64,000 nt of DNA from Acanthosoma haemorrhoidale (Eukaryota > Arthropoda > Insecta > Hemiptera > Acanthosomatidae), in the NCBI GenBank assembly GCA_930367205.1, contig OV884011.1, positions 115,193,866 to 115,257,865 on the forward strand, read 5' to 3'. Shown here in pieces: positions 22,801 through 33,847 of the stretch. Position 1 is the first letter of the stretch; the number at the start of each line of letters is the position of its first letter. Below the pieces are notes generated by a model. That model had not been told where the DNA came from. It saw nothing but the letters and a program-made list of their open reading frames with translations, and searched no databases. Position numbers and translations under genes: made by a program.

Positions 22801-25800
22801 TATTATTAAAATTAATAGAAAATAAAAAAAAAATGGATGATTTTACTTCTACACATTTATTCAAAATAAATATAAAACACATATTTCCTAGGAGATATTA
22901 AAAGTCCACAGAAGAAGCACTAAATGTTAATTTTGATTAGTTATTTTTTAATGTAACAGCTAGGAGGGGCAGAATCAAACGACTACTCAAAATATTAATA
23001 ATGAAGAAAAGGCTTAAAACACTTTAGAAAATAACCTAAGCCCAGAAGACAGGGTGAGTTTATGTTTGTTTTACTTTCCTGTTCTCTTCATAAATTTTTA
23101 TCCCATATATGGTTATAGACCAGTATAACTATTTATAATGTATTTAACAATTATGCAAACACAAAGTACGGTATATAAAACATAATACTATTTATGGGGC
23201 GTTTGGTATGGTTATAGAGTTAAGCCATACACACTAACAATCCTTTTATAATTCTCCTATTACTTTAACAGATTACATCATTTTGAAATTTTAGACCGTA
23301 CATTTTAAATAGAATAACAGCTTAGAGCTATCAAAAATGTTCTAAATAATAAACAGAATTGTGGCAAGTCCATCAAGTATCCATGTAACCTTTAACTGGG
23401 CACTATACTTCATTATCATTTTTGTCAAATTTCACCCTCCCTTCTTTGTTTACATGTTCAGCATCTTCCTGTATTTTCTTCAACTATACCTCTGTGTTTC
23501 CATCTCGACACTGTGAGATTAAAGGACAATATCAACCCCACGCCCCTTTGTTTCTTAGAATCTTTTTTTTCAGAGGTAAGTGTTTTTCTCTATTATAATT
23601 CTTAATAAATATGAGCATAAATAATGTGATTAATACAATTTTACACTATGTCTTCATTTATTTCAATGATATGAGTGATTTATTGTAGTAAAAATTACGT
23701 CTTCCTACTCATTTTCATTCCTAATATTTTCAGATGGCTGTATTCTGCTTGCCTGAAGAAATAAGGGAAGAATTTTGCCTGCAGGAGAGGGAAGAAGAGG
23801 TAGAAGGGACCTATACAGAAGAGGAGGAGAGAGGACTACTACTACTAGCTATATACTATACTAGAAGGCCACTAGCTATATTTTTTAATTTTGTAAATGT
23901 CACAGGAATCAATGCACATTTGCTGGGCAACATTGACCCAAAAAATGATTCTTAGTAGGAAGAAAAGTTTTAAGGTTTTTGGGAGACTCATTAGTCGTAA
24001 AACAAACAAGAATCCTGCAGTTTTGAGAAAATATTCCCAAGCCCTTAAGCAAAAGAGTCAAGCTACTTTTTGGAGAGGAAATTAACACAAAAACTACATC
24101 AGGAGTAGTCCCCGAATTACCTCGACTCCAGTCAAGGGAGATGCAAAATGTGCCCCAGAAAACGGGACAAAAAAACCTTCACAAAAATGTTCAAGATGCA
24201 AAAACTTCATATGCAAAGCTCATTCCAATATAAAATGTGGAGAATATATGGATGAGTTTGAATAAAATATAAAGAAGCCGTCATGTAAATTTTGTAGATT
24301 CTGTTTTGTAAAACTTTTATTTTTAATTATTATTAATAAAACAGCTTACATTTTTGTTCCTAAATGAGTCAAGTTTCTCCTAGTCTAAAAAATGATAAAA
24401 CACCTTCAGTAAGTATTCAACTGCTTTTGTACATAAAGTCATGAATGACCCCAGCCTGTAAGCGTGACTCCTCCCCACGTGCCTAGTCAAGGGTTAAGAA
24501 TAGATATAGATAGGTACACGGTAAAGATTGTCACAAATCCTAATAACCCCATCTCCATGGTACCCTAAGGATAGTAACCCCAAGGATAATGGTAGCAAAC
24601 CATCAAATTAGTTGTAATCTGCAGTATTCAATCAAAGGAAAAACTACCTCTAAATGGATTTTAAGTTTAGGACTTGATTCAAATTTTCTAGATCCATATT
24701 CCATATTCAAAGTTAAATAAAATATAAACTTAATTTTATAGATTATATCTTAGTCATCTTGTTTACTATAATTGAACCATAATAATTTATGAAAAAAAAC
24801 ATATAACTCAGTTAATAATTAAATAGCTTATTAAAATACTATAATTCATATTACTTCTCTGAATGTTGTGTTACTTTCACTCAATCAAACTAAGCACATG
24901 AGCATCAGGTATTTAGGACTAGGGATTATTAAGGACAGTCAGTTGTAACATAGTAGATGCATAGAACAAGGAAATGATAAAATCGATAAAAAATTCTTTC
25001 AGAAAATTAGAGCCAACATTGAATTTATTTAATCGAAGACAATTAATTTTTTTTTTTATTTACTAGAATTTATATGTTTTGTACCTGAAGATGAGGGTAT
25101 AGTCCGTATAGTCCCTTGAAATTATAAAATACTATGGGTAGACAAATCTGTTTACTCATATTTTATCCCACTCACATCTGACCTGACATTCCAATATCAT
25201 ACTTAACAATATTTGATTAACACTTAAATATTATTAAATTAAATTACCATTTCATGCAGGTGCGCAAAACATCTCCTCCTAAAGTATCATAAATTACATT
25301 CAAACCTACATCTTTGGTCAGCTCCTTTACATCGTTAAGAATTTCTTTTTCGTTAAATGAGGTGGCCATCCAAGCACCTCTGGTTCGAAGGTTGGCCGTT
25401 TCATTTTCTGACAAGCAAACAGCAATAACCTAAAATAGAGCAATTTTTTCGGTTTAGTTACAATGGAGAATAAAAATTAAAAGTATCTTTCAATAGCAAA
25501 TGAGCACTTGTAAAATAGTTGTAGGTTCAGGACATAATCCTGAAGCACATGAGTATTCCATCAAACATGTGATGTTCGTTGCCATGAAGGGACCCAACAC
25601 AGGAATGAGAATGCCGTGAGTATTTATCCTAAATATACTAGTTCCTAATAACTGTTGGAAAGGTTCATTTGAATCCAAGACTTAGACATTAAAAAGGGAT
25701 GATGAATAATGAATAAAATTGTGAATGATATGAAAAGATTGATAATATTAAATGTGTGGTGCCTTAGATCAATCTACCATAATTTGAATAGAATATTTTC

Positions 25801-28800
25801 TTTATCTGGTAATGGTTCTGACAATGATCTTCAACAATATAACCAATTATTATACTAGTTTTATTTATTAGGATACAATAAAGTTTTTTAAGGGCATCTC
25901 CAATAAGTACTCACGCAAGTCTACAGTGAAGTCCTCTTCCAGAGGGGAATTCCAACTTACATTACATTACATGATTTTTTAGTCAACACTGTATACTGAA
26001 AAAGTATGGATGGATATACTTTTTGATGACGTGAAAAAGTTCGAGTGAGTTATTTAGAATTTAATAAACTGGCTAATGCTCTGCCAGATTTTCCCCAAAG
26101 ATCGTTTCATCATCAAAAAGGAGATAGATGTAAGTCTAAGTCCTTCCATATAGATTACTGCATCAATTTTCATTGAAATGTAATTGAATTTATTACACTA
26201 ACAGGAATTCTGCAGAATAATCTGAGAAAAGTCATTCTCATTAGCGATGTTCACTCTATTCTACCCCACATTTTAATTAACTGCACCTGGGAAATGGGTG
26301 CATTTGCATTTTTAATTTCTGTCAAAAGAAAGTTGGCTATGAATCTTCAAATAAATGTGAAGTGAGTTTAAATGGTATGCAACACCCATGATTTTCACAT
26401 GAAAACTGTTGTGAAATGCATCACTGCATGCAGTTTAGACCAAATAACCCACAAAAACAACTACAAACAGATGGCTGTGAATACCAAGTAACACTCTTCA
26501 CAATGTCACCACAGTTCTAGACAAGTTCGTATGAAAGTTTACAAAAATAATTATTAATTTAACTAGCACAGCTAACACTCATGTAAATATTGACATTAAT
26601 ACTGATAAATGTTTATGCTTGAACATGAATTTGTATTACACAAATATTTTAACTACTATAACGCTTATCTTTAATTACTAACTCAGCACTACTGATAAAC
26701 AGAAGGCTCACTAATACTCTGGCATGCAAATGCTTTATAAATCAGTTAATTAGTTTTAAATGAATAAATATGTTTCACTAAATAGGTCACAAATGGTTAA
26801 TACTTAATGATTAAAAATAAATAATGGATACAAATGCTCATAAACATATTATTACGTTCTGTTACTTTAAATATATTTTATTAACTATATACTATTAGCT
26901 TCTGGGAACAAAATAATTCTGGCAAAAAGATGAATTTAATTTTACAAACATAAAAAATATACTTATATTAATTTTATAATTACTTGTCCATTAATTTGAT
27001 TCCTTTTCTTTTTCAATGGTATTCTTTTTACATATATCAGGCTGATTCCAAACTAGAGTGAATATAATGCTCTGTATGTTTTCTCAGAACCACAACAACA
27101 ACTCCTTATAACTGCTAAAACTAGAGAGTAATTTTATGTGTTCATCTATCTTTACAACAACCAGTATCTCTGAGTGTTTTTTATTATCACAACCACAACA
27201 ATACTAATTTATTATCACTGGCTAAAAACTAGAGAGTAATAATGTGTGTTTTTCTCATCACAACTAACAGTAGACTGTCTTTTGTTTTTTCTTCCCACTC
27301 TCATTTGTTTTCACCTGCCTTCCCGATTCAAGGTTGGATTAAACATTATACAAAAACTCCACAATATCTAATATCACAACATTCGGGTCCGCTCCGATTT
27401 AAAATTTTTTTGAGCTTGTCGATAAAAAATTTTTCATTCCACTTAACTTTTGATTTCACTATTCACTTTTTTAGCACTTTAACAATTTGCATTTTCTTAT
27501 TACAAAATGACAAGATCAGATTATGTGTCACGAAAATTTTACATTTTTCATTTCAACCATTTACATCACAAATGTAATTGTACCTTACAGACATCTTAAC
27601 TTTTAACTATAGTACCATAAATTTATAATTTCCAAGTTTTTACATTGCTGGGTTGACAATATCTTCATAATAAAGTATTAATTACTTTTAAATTTCAAAC
27701 ATTTATATAGCTTTTAACATTTACCAACTTGATTGTACAAATTAATGTTCTCATGATTCAAATGCAATGGAGCTGTCGAAATCTTTTAAAAAGAAATAAA
27801 ATTACTTTTGCTTTGTAGACATTGGCAGCAAGGTCGACAGCCGCAAATCCATGAGCGGCAGCCATCGTAACTAGAACAGTTTGTTTTTCTGACAGGTGCC
27901 CTCTATGCACAAGTCCTAGAATTGCGGTTCCGAATGAGTCTGGGAGAGCAGCAACATCTTTGTAGTCAAGTCCACCAGGAATCAGCCACACATCCTTAAA
28001 AAACAAACCCATACTACGTTATATTTCATCAAAAATAGGCTAAAGTAAAAAATTACTGCAAATTTGGTATTTTTTTTTTGTAAAATTTGCAAATATTACT
28101 TAATAAAGGCAATTTCGAGTACAGAGGAAGATAATTTCTATATTGTATATCATGAAATAGATTTATACATTAATTACACCCTGTTATAACTAACCATTTA
28201 AAACAATGACTGGAACCTGCGCATAGGTTTGAAAGGGGGAAAAACAGTGCTTAATTATTAAAATGCATAAGAATAAAAAAATTATTTAATCTAAGCTAGT
28301 CACTTCAGGGAAGTTTTATTGAAGATTGCTTAAAGTTGGACTAAGAAACTTGGTCTTAGTGATTGTTCATTTGTTTCCCTGGGGCTTTCCACCCCTTAAA
28401 TGTTAAGATAATTTTTATTTGAAAACTACTACCATAAAACTGGTCTCTCTGACTTTAATGATATGTGGTCTTCACCTAACTAAGGCAAGTAATAAGGGAG
28501 TCAAATAATTATAAGATACTATAAAATGTATGGGAAAGTATTGAGCCTTTTTTCATTAAAATCCATAATAATTTATAAACAATCATTAATTATTTAAATA
28601 TATTCAGCTACCACTCGCCTTTTCATCAATGACGCATTCTTCAGCAAACCCACCAAGGGCAGTCTTGCTCAATGCTATAACCCGATCTCCTTTTGCTATC
28701 TCCAAGCAATCGAGCGTTTCAAGTACCTGCCCACTCACTTCATAGCCAGGTACAATTGGAAGTGGGAAATTGCCCGGATTCGCTCCTTGAGTTAAAAGGT

Positions 28801-31709
28801 AATCAGAAGAATTTATAGAGCAGGCACGAACTTTGATTCTCACCTGTAAAAATTAATGCATAATGAAAGGATATATTATCGTACTTGGTTAATGGCAATT
28901 ATGTTTAACAGTATAATGACCTTCGCCATAGCCTAGTGGTTAGCATGCTGACTTCTTGCCATAGAAACTCATATCAGATCAGCGGATCCCCCAAGGATTT
29001 TTTTTGGGGGGATGGGTCTGTTTAGCCTCGTGAAGATAAATGAGCAGCTAATGGAAGTGACGAATTCAGATAAGAAAATGAATCAAAGGCTGAGAGGTAA
29101 CACACATAATGATACACTGGCACCTGAGTGCCATTTATATAATATGGTGACAACCTTATTCAATCAATGATCAATGCTACAGAGAATACAGTTAGATGGA
29201 AAGTTGAATATGAATATTTCTTAATCATTTTTAAGAAGCTAATCTTTAAAAATATATAATGAATAAATCTTGCGTCTATTATCCAAATGTATAACAGAAG
29301 TTTGTTTGCCTCAGTGTTGTGCACCGATTTACCCAGTAAACTATATAGCACAAACAGAAGAAGCTGTATAGCAGATTTTATCTTGTGACTCCATGAAATA
29401 GATTACTGTAAGGAGGAGCACTCTACTCTAATTTGGAATGCATGAGAGCTTGAAACCCAAGTAAACAATAATTAAGGCTTTAGATAGAAAAAGGTTTCGT
29501 ATGGTAATTTGGAAAATTTAACTTTTAAAATCTTATACCAGTGTCTTTCTTTACATTACCTTTTGCTTTCTTTTTCTGTAACGAAATTGTGTAGCTCAAC
29601 CACTTGTCTTTAAAATTATACACTGTTTACTTTAAATGATAGTTAATATTCAATGAAAGAAAAATTGTTTTTGTCTCTTTTTCCAGATAACAAATTTTTT
29701 TAATAAATCAACTTCTGAGTTCAAAACCAATTATTTAAATTTTATTTTCTACACATATGAAAGTTAAATTTACTACAGTACTTGAAAAACTCCAAACACA
29801 TGAAAGAAAATTGGATTCTACATTTAAATTAGACAATATAAGTAGTCGACAGTGGGCTAGAAACGTTCTGGAACAGAAAAGATTTTTTTTGTAAGCAAAT
29901 TTGAGGGATTTGCAATATTAGATCTTAGAGTGCATTTTGCATTTTATAGTATTTATGTGATGTCTCAAGATTATTTTGGTGCAAAATAAGAATCTCCATT
30001 GTGACAAGTGCATATTGTAAAACAAAATATTTTTGACAGTTGAACTTGTGAGAATTTCTTCTGTTAAGAGACATTGGACATTGGCGAGTCCTTACATATA
30101 AATGAATGACATTTTGAATTGAAATGAAAAAGCACTCTTCATTCTAGAACAAAGTAGCCTTAGACTAACAAACGTTAACATTTTAAATTGAATAGCCGAC
30201 AAACTGAATATTAGTTTAATTTATTAAAATTTAATTGATATTGGATGGATTTAGATGAATTTTATTTAATTCATGTATTATATAGATTAAAAATATACAT
30301 AAAGCTTATTAATGAGGAAATAATAAAAATACTAATTGGGTAATAAGTTAAGCCTGAAATAACATCCTAAGTATAGTTCTCATTGAGAAGATAGAAGATA
30401 CTTTTAGTCTAGATATGAACGATGGGAGTGAAGGAATGTCGGATAATGATGGGAATGGAGTTTCACAGATTAGTAAAACAGACAAGAAAGGAATGGAAAA
30501 ACAACTGTTTTATCATGGGATTTAGTAGAGGATTTGAATTTAAGAAGGTTATGAAAGTAAGAGAGGTTTTGCTTCAAGATAGTTATGTAAAGGAAGGGAC
30601 TGAAGAAGTATTGTAAAGAGAAAGAAGGCTATCACCATCTTTAATCAGTGTAAGAGTGTGATAGGCCATGGCTCCAGGGATTAAAGATAGAATAAATCCC
30701 AGGAAGCAAGTCAGGTCTTGAGATTTGCAGAGAGGCCATCATACACCACACAAACAGTCAAATAGAGGAAGACCAGGGAAGATCTGAAATCAGTTGGTCT
30801 GTTGTCACATTTGAAGGGAGGGTGAAAAATGAACAATCCTCCCTTAACAGCTAAGAAAGCACATTCCAAAACCCTGAAAAATACTAATGAATAAAAGAGA
30901 CATTTGTCTTCCCTCAGTTTATTAAGCCTTAGAAACACAAACTTTTTGATAGCTAAAACTGCCAAAAATGTTTGTATTTTTTAAACATAATAAACTGTGG
31001 GCAAACAAATATCTCTAAATTATTCAACCCTCAAACACTCTAAAGATAAACTGAAAAATGTCTCCTTAGCCGTGGTGGCTCAACATAAATGATTGATAAC
31101 CTAATCAATTACCCAGCTACCAATGGCAAACATGGGGAGGTAATTACTTAAAATGCACTGGTTTAAAAAACAGATTCTCTCAGGAAAGGACATATCGAAC
31201 TATGAGTTTTGTTTCACCTAATGCCCAAATTCTTAGATCAGCATTAAATGGTCAAACACATCAACAAGGATTAAGAAACTGAACACCATATAACAACCAC
31301 GTGGGATGTTAATTCTCTGCCTAAATCATAACAGTGCTTGCTGCGAACACTGACTTTGAATTGATCAAAATTTCATGTCATGATGAAAAATCCATCAACA
31401 ATCATGGTTCCAATTGCACGTTTCGGTGCCAATTTTACACATCGATATTGATTAAAACCATCCTTTAACAATTTTATGTGACATATATATTGTCTAACGT
31501 TTAACAATTTATTAAGTCAATTTCAATTTTATATCAATTACCTGACCCATTTTCAGCTTTTTTGGCTTGACATCCTCAATTTGTAACGGTTCCTCTAATT
31601 TTCTTAATACTGCAGCTTTATAAGTGGATGAAAATCTCTTATTTGCATAATTATTTAAACTAAAAGGTGTATTACCCGCCAAAAGTGAAGATATTCTTTT
31701 AAACGACAT
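19719..31709 (-). CDS. Mitochondrial quinone oxidoreductase-like 2 (medium-chain reductase), six exons
   Basis: Joining minus-strand exons 31709-31542, 28843-28619, 27994-27806, 25429-25248, 22794-22645 and 19869-19719 gives 1,065 bases, or 354 residues plus stop, with every junction in phase. The family reduces quinones or alkenals with NADPH and lacks the catalytic zinc of alcohol dehydrogenases. Residues 1-30 are Arg/Ser/Asn-rich without acids (KRISSLLAG, NKRFSSTYKA), a typical mitochondrial presequence. The catalytic fold follows with VPGYEVSGQV at about 90 and AALPDSFGTA at about 145. The nucleotide-binding strand-loop-helix VTMAAAHGFAAVDLA is at about 170, with an A-x-x-G-x-x-A glycine loop, and leads to KAKVIAV. 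It ends GKVILEVE. The length fits quinone oxidoreductase-like protein 2 (about 350). No damage is seen, so the gene is probably functional. Substrate not shown. Confidence 0.9.
19870..22644 (-). other. Intron 5 of the reductase
   Basis: GT-AG intron of 2,775 bp. Apart from SINE copy 1 it is AT-rich sequence in which I recognise nothing. Confidence 0.7.
20127..20420 (-). mobile_element. tRNA-derived SINE, copy 1 (in intron 5)
   Basis: On the minus strand the head reads ATACTGACTTCTAACTGGGG, then a box-B-like GGTTCGATCC and CAAGGATTTTTTTTT. A body of about 200 bp follows. The head and the AAGGATTTTTT junction recur at 28915 and 39646, so it is a repeat family. Its origin in a tRNA gene is inferred from the box A and box B spacing. 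Confidence 0.6.
22645..22794 (-). CDS. Reductase exon 5
   Basis: 150 bases from acceptor TTGCAG|CATAAG to donor TTTACAG|GTAAGC. It encodes ISHEGHIIVAGYTQSEIPRI through SLTSYRKHDFAVY. The G-x-x-x-V-x-G-Y strand is the usual continuation of the reductase fold. Confidence 0.9.
23390..24493 (+). mobile_element. Second piggyBac-family element, internally deleted (1,104 bp)
   Basis: The left end CCTTTAACTGGGCAC and the complement of the right end, CCCTTGACTAGGCAC, match at 12 of 15 positions. TTAA follows the right end (24494-24497). The left flank is GTAA, one change from TTAA. Inside are the start and end of a piggyBac transposase but not its middle. The ends differ clearly from the element at 2528-3461, so this is another subfamily. 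Position 23576-23733 has GT...AG borders (AG|GTAAGT and TTTTCAG|ATG), a candidate leader intron just before the start codon. Confidence 0.75.
23734..24265 (+). pseudogene. Deleted piggyBac transposase (N-terminus plus C-terminal end)
   Basis: The frame starts MAVFCLPEEIREEF, is strongly acidic to about residue 35 (EEEVEGTYTEEEE), and then continues TRRPLAIFFNFVNVTGINAH. That last segment is the conserved R-W/R-P-x-A-x-F-x-N-x-x-D/N-x-x-x-x-N-A stretch late in the piggyBac catalytic core. After frame changes, 24139-24265 encodes the cysteine-rich tail: CKMC, then CSRC and CKAH, a C-x2-C, C-x2-C, C-x2-H zinc pattern. The tail contains one base too many in a run of A. The middle, with the catalytic aspartates, is deleted. 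Nonfunctional as a transposase. Confidence 0.7.
25248..25429 (-). CDS. Reductase exon 4
   Basis: 60 codons plus TG, from acceptor TTTTAG|GTTATT to donor AAATG|GTAATT. It encodes VIAVCLSENETANLRTRGAW and DVGLNVIYDTLGGDVLRTCM. The latter is the second half of the Rossmann fold, where the D-x-x-G-G-D pattern is typical. The codon split (TG|C) continues in exon 5. Confidence 0.9.
25430..27805 (-). other. Intron 3 of the reductase
   Basis: GT-AG intron of 2,376 bp. Its upstream half (26850-27757) is an R1 repeat copy. The remainder shows nothing recognisable. Confidence 0.7.
26850..27757. repeat. Dispersed repeat R1, copy in intron 3
   Basis: It matches the 13520-15190 region in blocks: TTACGTT and TTCTGGCAAAAAG at the left, CTAGAGAGTAAT units repeated at 27050, 27120 and 27230, CATCACAAC and GGTTGGATTAAA. 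It then matches the CATTCGGGTCCGCTCCGATTT, CGATAAAAAATTTT and AATGTAATTGTACC series. Block order differs from the 13.5-15.2 kb copy, so rearrangement or nested insertion has occurred. The repeat stops about 50 bases short of the exon 3 donor. Confidence 0.6.
27806..27994 (-). CDS. Reductase exon 3 (start of nucleotide-binding domain)
   Basis: 63 codons between acceptor TTAAG|GATG and donor AAAA|GTAATT, phase 0 at both ends. It contains DVWLIPGGLDYKDVAALP and the glycine-loop segment. R1 repeat sequence begins only about 50 bases beyond its donor. Confidence 0.9.
27995..28618 (-). other. Intron 2 of the reductase, GC-AG boundaries
   Basis: 624 bp. The donor is AAAAG|GCGAGT, with otherwise consensus bases for a GC-type donor, and the acceptor is TTAAG. 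Phase 0 is preserved only by this choice. No other feature was seen. Confidence 0.75.
28619..28843 (-). CDS. Reductase exon 2
   Basis: 75 codons from acceptor TTTACAG|GTG to AAAAG|GCGAGT. It encodes VRIKVRACSINSSDYLL and the PGYEVSG loop. Only the GC donor keeps the frame into exon 3. The nearby GT at 28611-28612 would add seven bases and break it. Confidence 0.88.
28844..31541 (-). other. Intron 1 of the reductase
   Basis: GT-AG intron of 2,698 bp containing SINE copy 2 near its 3' end. The frames at 30422-30616 and 30711-30965 show no motif. A short GCCGTGGTGGCTCA at 31072-31085 looks like a tRNA box A but has no box B. Confidence 0.65.
28915..29156 (+). mobile_element. tRNA-derived SINE, copy 2 (in intron 1)
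   Basis: A clear box A, TAGCCTAGTGG, is followed by TTAGCATGCTGACTTCT, a degraded box B region, and CCAAGGATTTTTTTTGGGG. The body ends near a GAGTGCC block. It shares the head and the AAGGATTTTTT motif with the copies at 20127 and 39646. Box A follows the tRNA consensus T-R-G-x-N-N-A-G-T-G-G. Confidence 0.6.
31542..31709 (-). CDS. Reductase exon 1 (start and presequence)
   Basis: ATG at 31709 in the context GAAAATGTC, 56 codons, ending KMGQ, then donor CAG|GTAATT. Phase 0. It encodes the mitochondrial presequence and first strand (YKAAVLRKL..PLQIEDV). A TATATA-like stretch lies about 25-35 bases upstream, but AT-rich DNA makes that unremarkable. Confidence 0.88.
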
Positions 31710-32947
31710 TTTCTCAATTGTTTATGTGTACTAATATATAAATTAAGTATTGCCTAAATTTATTGTTGTAAAAGTCAATAGCAAATAAGCACGTTGACTA
31801 ATTCGTAAAAAGAAAATTATTAATCAAAACATATCTAACTGCGGCAGAAGGTTTCATAATTGTTACAGCCGTGCCATTATTGAAGTCGAAGGCAAGGAGG
31901 TAGGTGGAAGGCGCAATTGATAAGCAAAAATTAAGATGAGAAACGCACACTTTCCGATATTAAATTACAGGAACATTTAAATCAGTAACTGTTCAAGTCA
32001 GAAATTGGAGTTAAACCAATAAATGCAAGCAGCAGTAGCTTCACTATTTCTTCTTTTCATTACATCAAAGATTAATATCTTTATCTCTTATATTGATTAA
32101 AATTTAATTTTAATCGAACAAAATTCTGTTACGTCTATTATAAACTAAATTATCTTTCTTGAAGGATGCATAATCAAAATAATGCTAGTGGTTGTAAGTA
32201 GTCAAGAACACATCCGATTGGTTCTGGCGTAGATGAAGGGAGTTTTGTGAATAGGATAAACATTTTTACTAAAAACGCCTATTTTTTTTTTTGTGTGGAA
32301 CTATTATGATAAAAATCACCTTTTTAACAAATAAAAATATTGATAACAAAACACAGATTTTTCCGAAATGTTTTCAACGTTTCATCTAAATAGTCATATT
32401 AAGAAACTTATAAAATGAAAAGAGAGGAAGTTATTCCATTGATAGACAATGGAACCTATAGGAACATTAAAAAAACTATATTTACTATCCATACGTTGAA
32501 CATAACAATCAATCATAAGAGCTAAAATAAGCGATAAGGCATTAAAAACAAAATATTTGTAATTTAGTATCTAAAAATATTGTTAATAGCCTGACTTAAA
32601 ATAATTTCGATAGTTTTTTTATAGCCAGAAACCTGCAAGTTTTCACCCGGTCTTTACCATAGGTCTTTTTAAGTATCCTGCTCGACCGAGGGACATGAAA
32701 TTTTTCATGGAAGCCTCATTTGATTTTGTGATGCCATGAAAAATACTGTCAACATCATAAAACACAGTCTTGTCATTAGTTTTAAATGTAGTAAGCTCAT
32801 GAATTAATTGGTGAATGAAAAAATTCGTGCATCGGAAATAAATATAAAAACGTCTACTGATACTACCTTTTTTTTTCCAGTATTAACTCTTCTTATTCTT
32901 CTGATCTATTTTCTGTTTCATTTATTTGTTTCAGTAATCCCAAATAT
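31710..32947. other. Upstream region of the reductase and spacer
   Basis: It presumably holds the reductase promoter and 5' untranslated region reading leftward. No convincing core promoter can be picked out of the AT-rich background, and no coding region was recognised. Confidence 0.4.
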
Positions 32948-32949
32948 TA

Positions 32950-33845
32950 CTGGGTTGGCAAGAAAGTGATTTCGGTTTGCACCAGTGTAGATAGCGTTAT
33001 GTTTGTTCCGTTATTCTTTTGTCAATGTTAGAATTTTTTCTTTTGAGATTTGGTAATCGATACTTTTAGGTTGCTATTGAAAGAAATTCCGTGTAATTTT
33101 GTTCACAACTGTCAGTTTACGGTCAGTTTTAACATTGAGTGCAAAATAAGCATTATCGACACATTTTATTTTTATAAAGGCAAGAAAGTAGCTGAGGCTC
33201 ACAAATATAAATGTGAAGTATATGGTGTTGATTGTTTAACAGAACGCACGTGTCAGAATTGGTTTAAAAAATTTTGTTCTGGAGATTTTTCATTGAAAGA
33301 TGGCCAACGTTCTGGTCGACCTTCTGAATAATTGAATTGAATCGTCATATAACTGGGCGAGAGATTGCAAAACAGTTAAATGTGTCACACAAACACAATC
33401 GAAAATCAGATAAGACGTCTTGGATTGTTAAGAAGCTCAATATTTGGGTACCGCCACGACAATGCGAGGCCTCGCACATCTTTAGCAACACGTACGAAAC
33501 TATTGGAGCTAGGTTGAGAAGTGATGACGGATCCCCCATACAGCCCCAACCTTGCACCATCGGATTATCATTTATTTCGAAATTTACAAAACTTCTTAAA
33601 TGTGCAAAAATTTCAGTAATACTGATGACCTCAAGTCGGACTTGGTTGAGTTTTTTATTGATAAGGACCAGAAGTTCTATGAGCTTGGGATCATGAAGTT
33701 ACCTGAAATATGGTTTGCCATGATCCTTTTGAGGTCATCGAACAAAAGGGAAGATATTTGGCTGATTAAAGTTCATTTTTTTAATAGAAAAAATTGAGTT
33801 TTATATCACACTAAAAAACCGAAATTACTTTCTTGCCAACCTCAA
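32950..33845 (+). mobile_element. mariner element with both ends, internally deleted (896 bp)
   Basis: The left end GGTTGGCAAGAAAGTGATTTC and the right end GAAATTACTTTCTTGCCAAC are inverted repeats. The target dinucleotide TA is present on both sides (32948-32949 and 33846-33847). Full mariners are about 1.25-1.3 kb, so about 0.4 kb is missing. The coding part keeps the DNA-binding start and the C-terminal end. Confidence 0.88.
33169..33768 (+). pseudogene. mariner transposase, deleted and frameshifted
   Basis: 33169-33331 encodes the first helix-turn-helix: KVAEAHKYKCEVYG, TERTCQNWFKKFCSGDFSLK and RSGRPSE are hallmarks of the mariner N-terminus. After a stop, 33337-33460 continues GREIAKQLNVSH and VKKLNIWVP. 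The first two catalytic aspartates are then lost by deletion. 33531-33600 encodes SPNLAPSDYHLFRNLQ, whose SDYHLF carries the third aspartate of the D,D34D triad. The end, KFYELGIMKLPEIW, is typical. Stops and frameshifts rule out activity. Confidence 0.85.
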
Positions 33846-33847
33846 TA

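Larger units (their letters stand above)
22795..25247 (-). other. Intron 4 of the reductase
   Basis: GT-AG intron of 2,453 bp. It holds the deleted piggyBac element at 23390-24493 in the opposite orientation. Nothing else was recognised. Confidence 0.7.

Noticed and set aside
30422..30616. 64-codon ORF starting MGVKECRIMMG in intron 1.
   Set aside because: No similarity recognised, antisense to the host gene and flanked by stops; probably chance.
31060..31150. GCCGTGGTGGCTCA, similar to a tRNA or SINE box A.
   Set aside because: No box B or tail at the expected distance and no second copy in the window.
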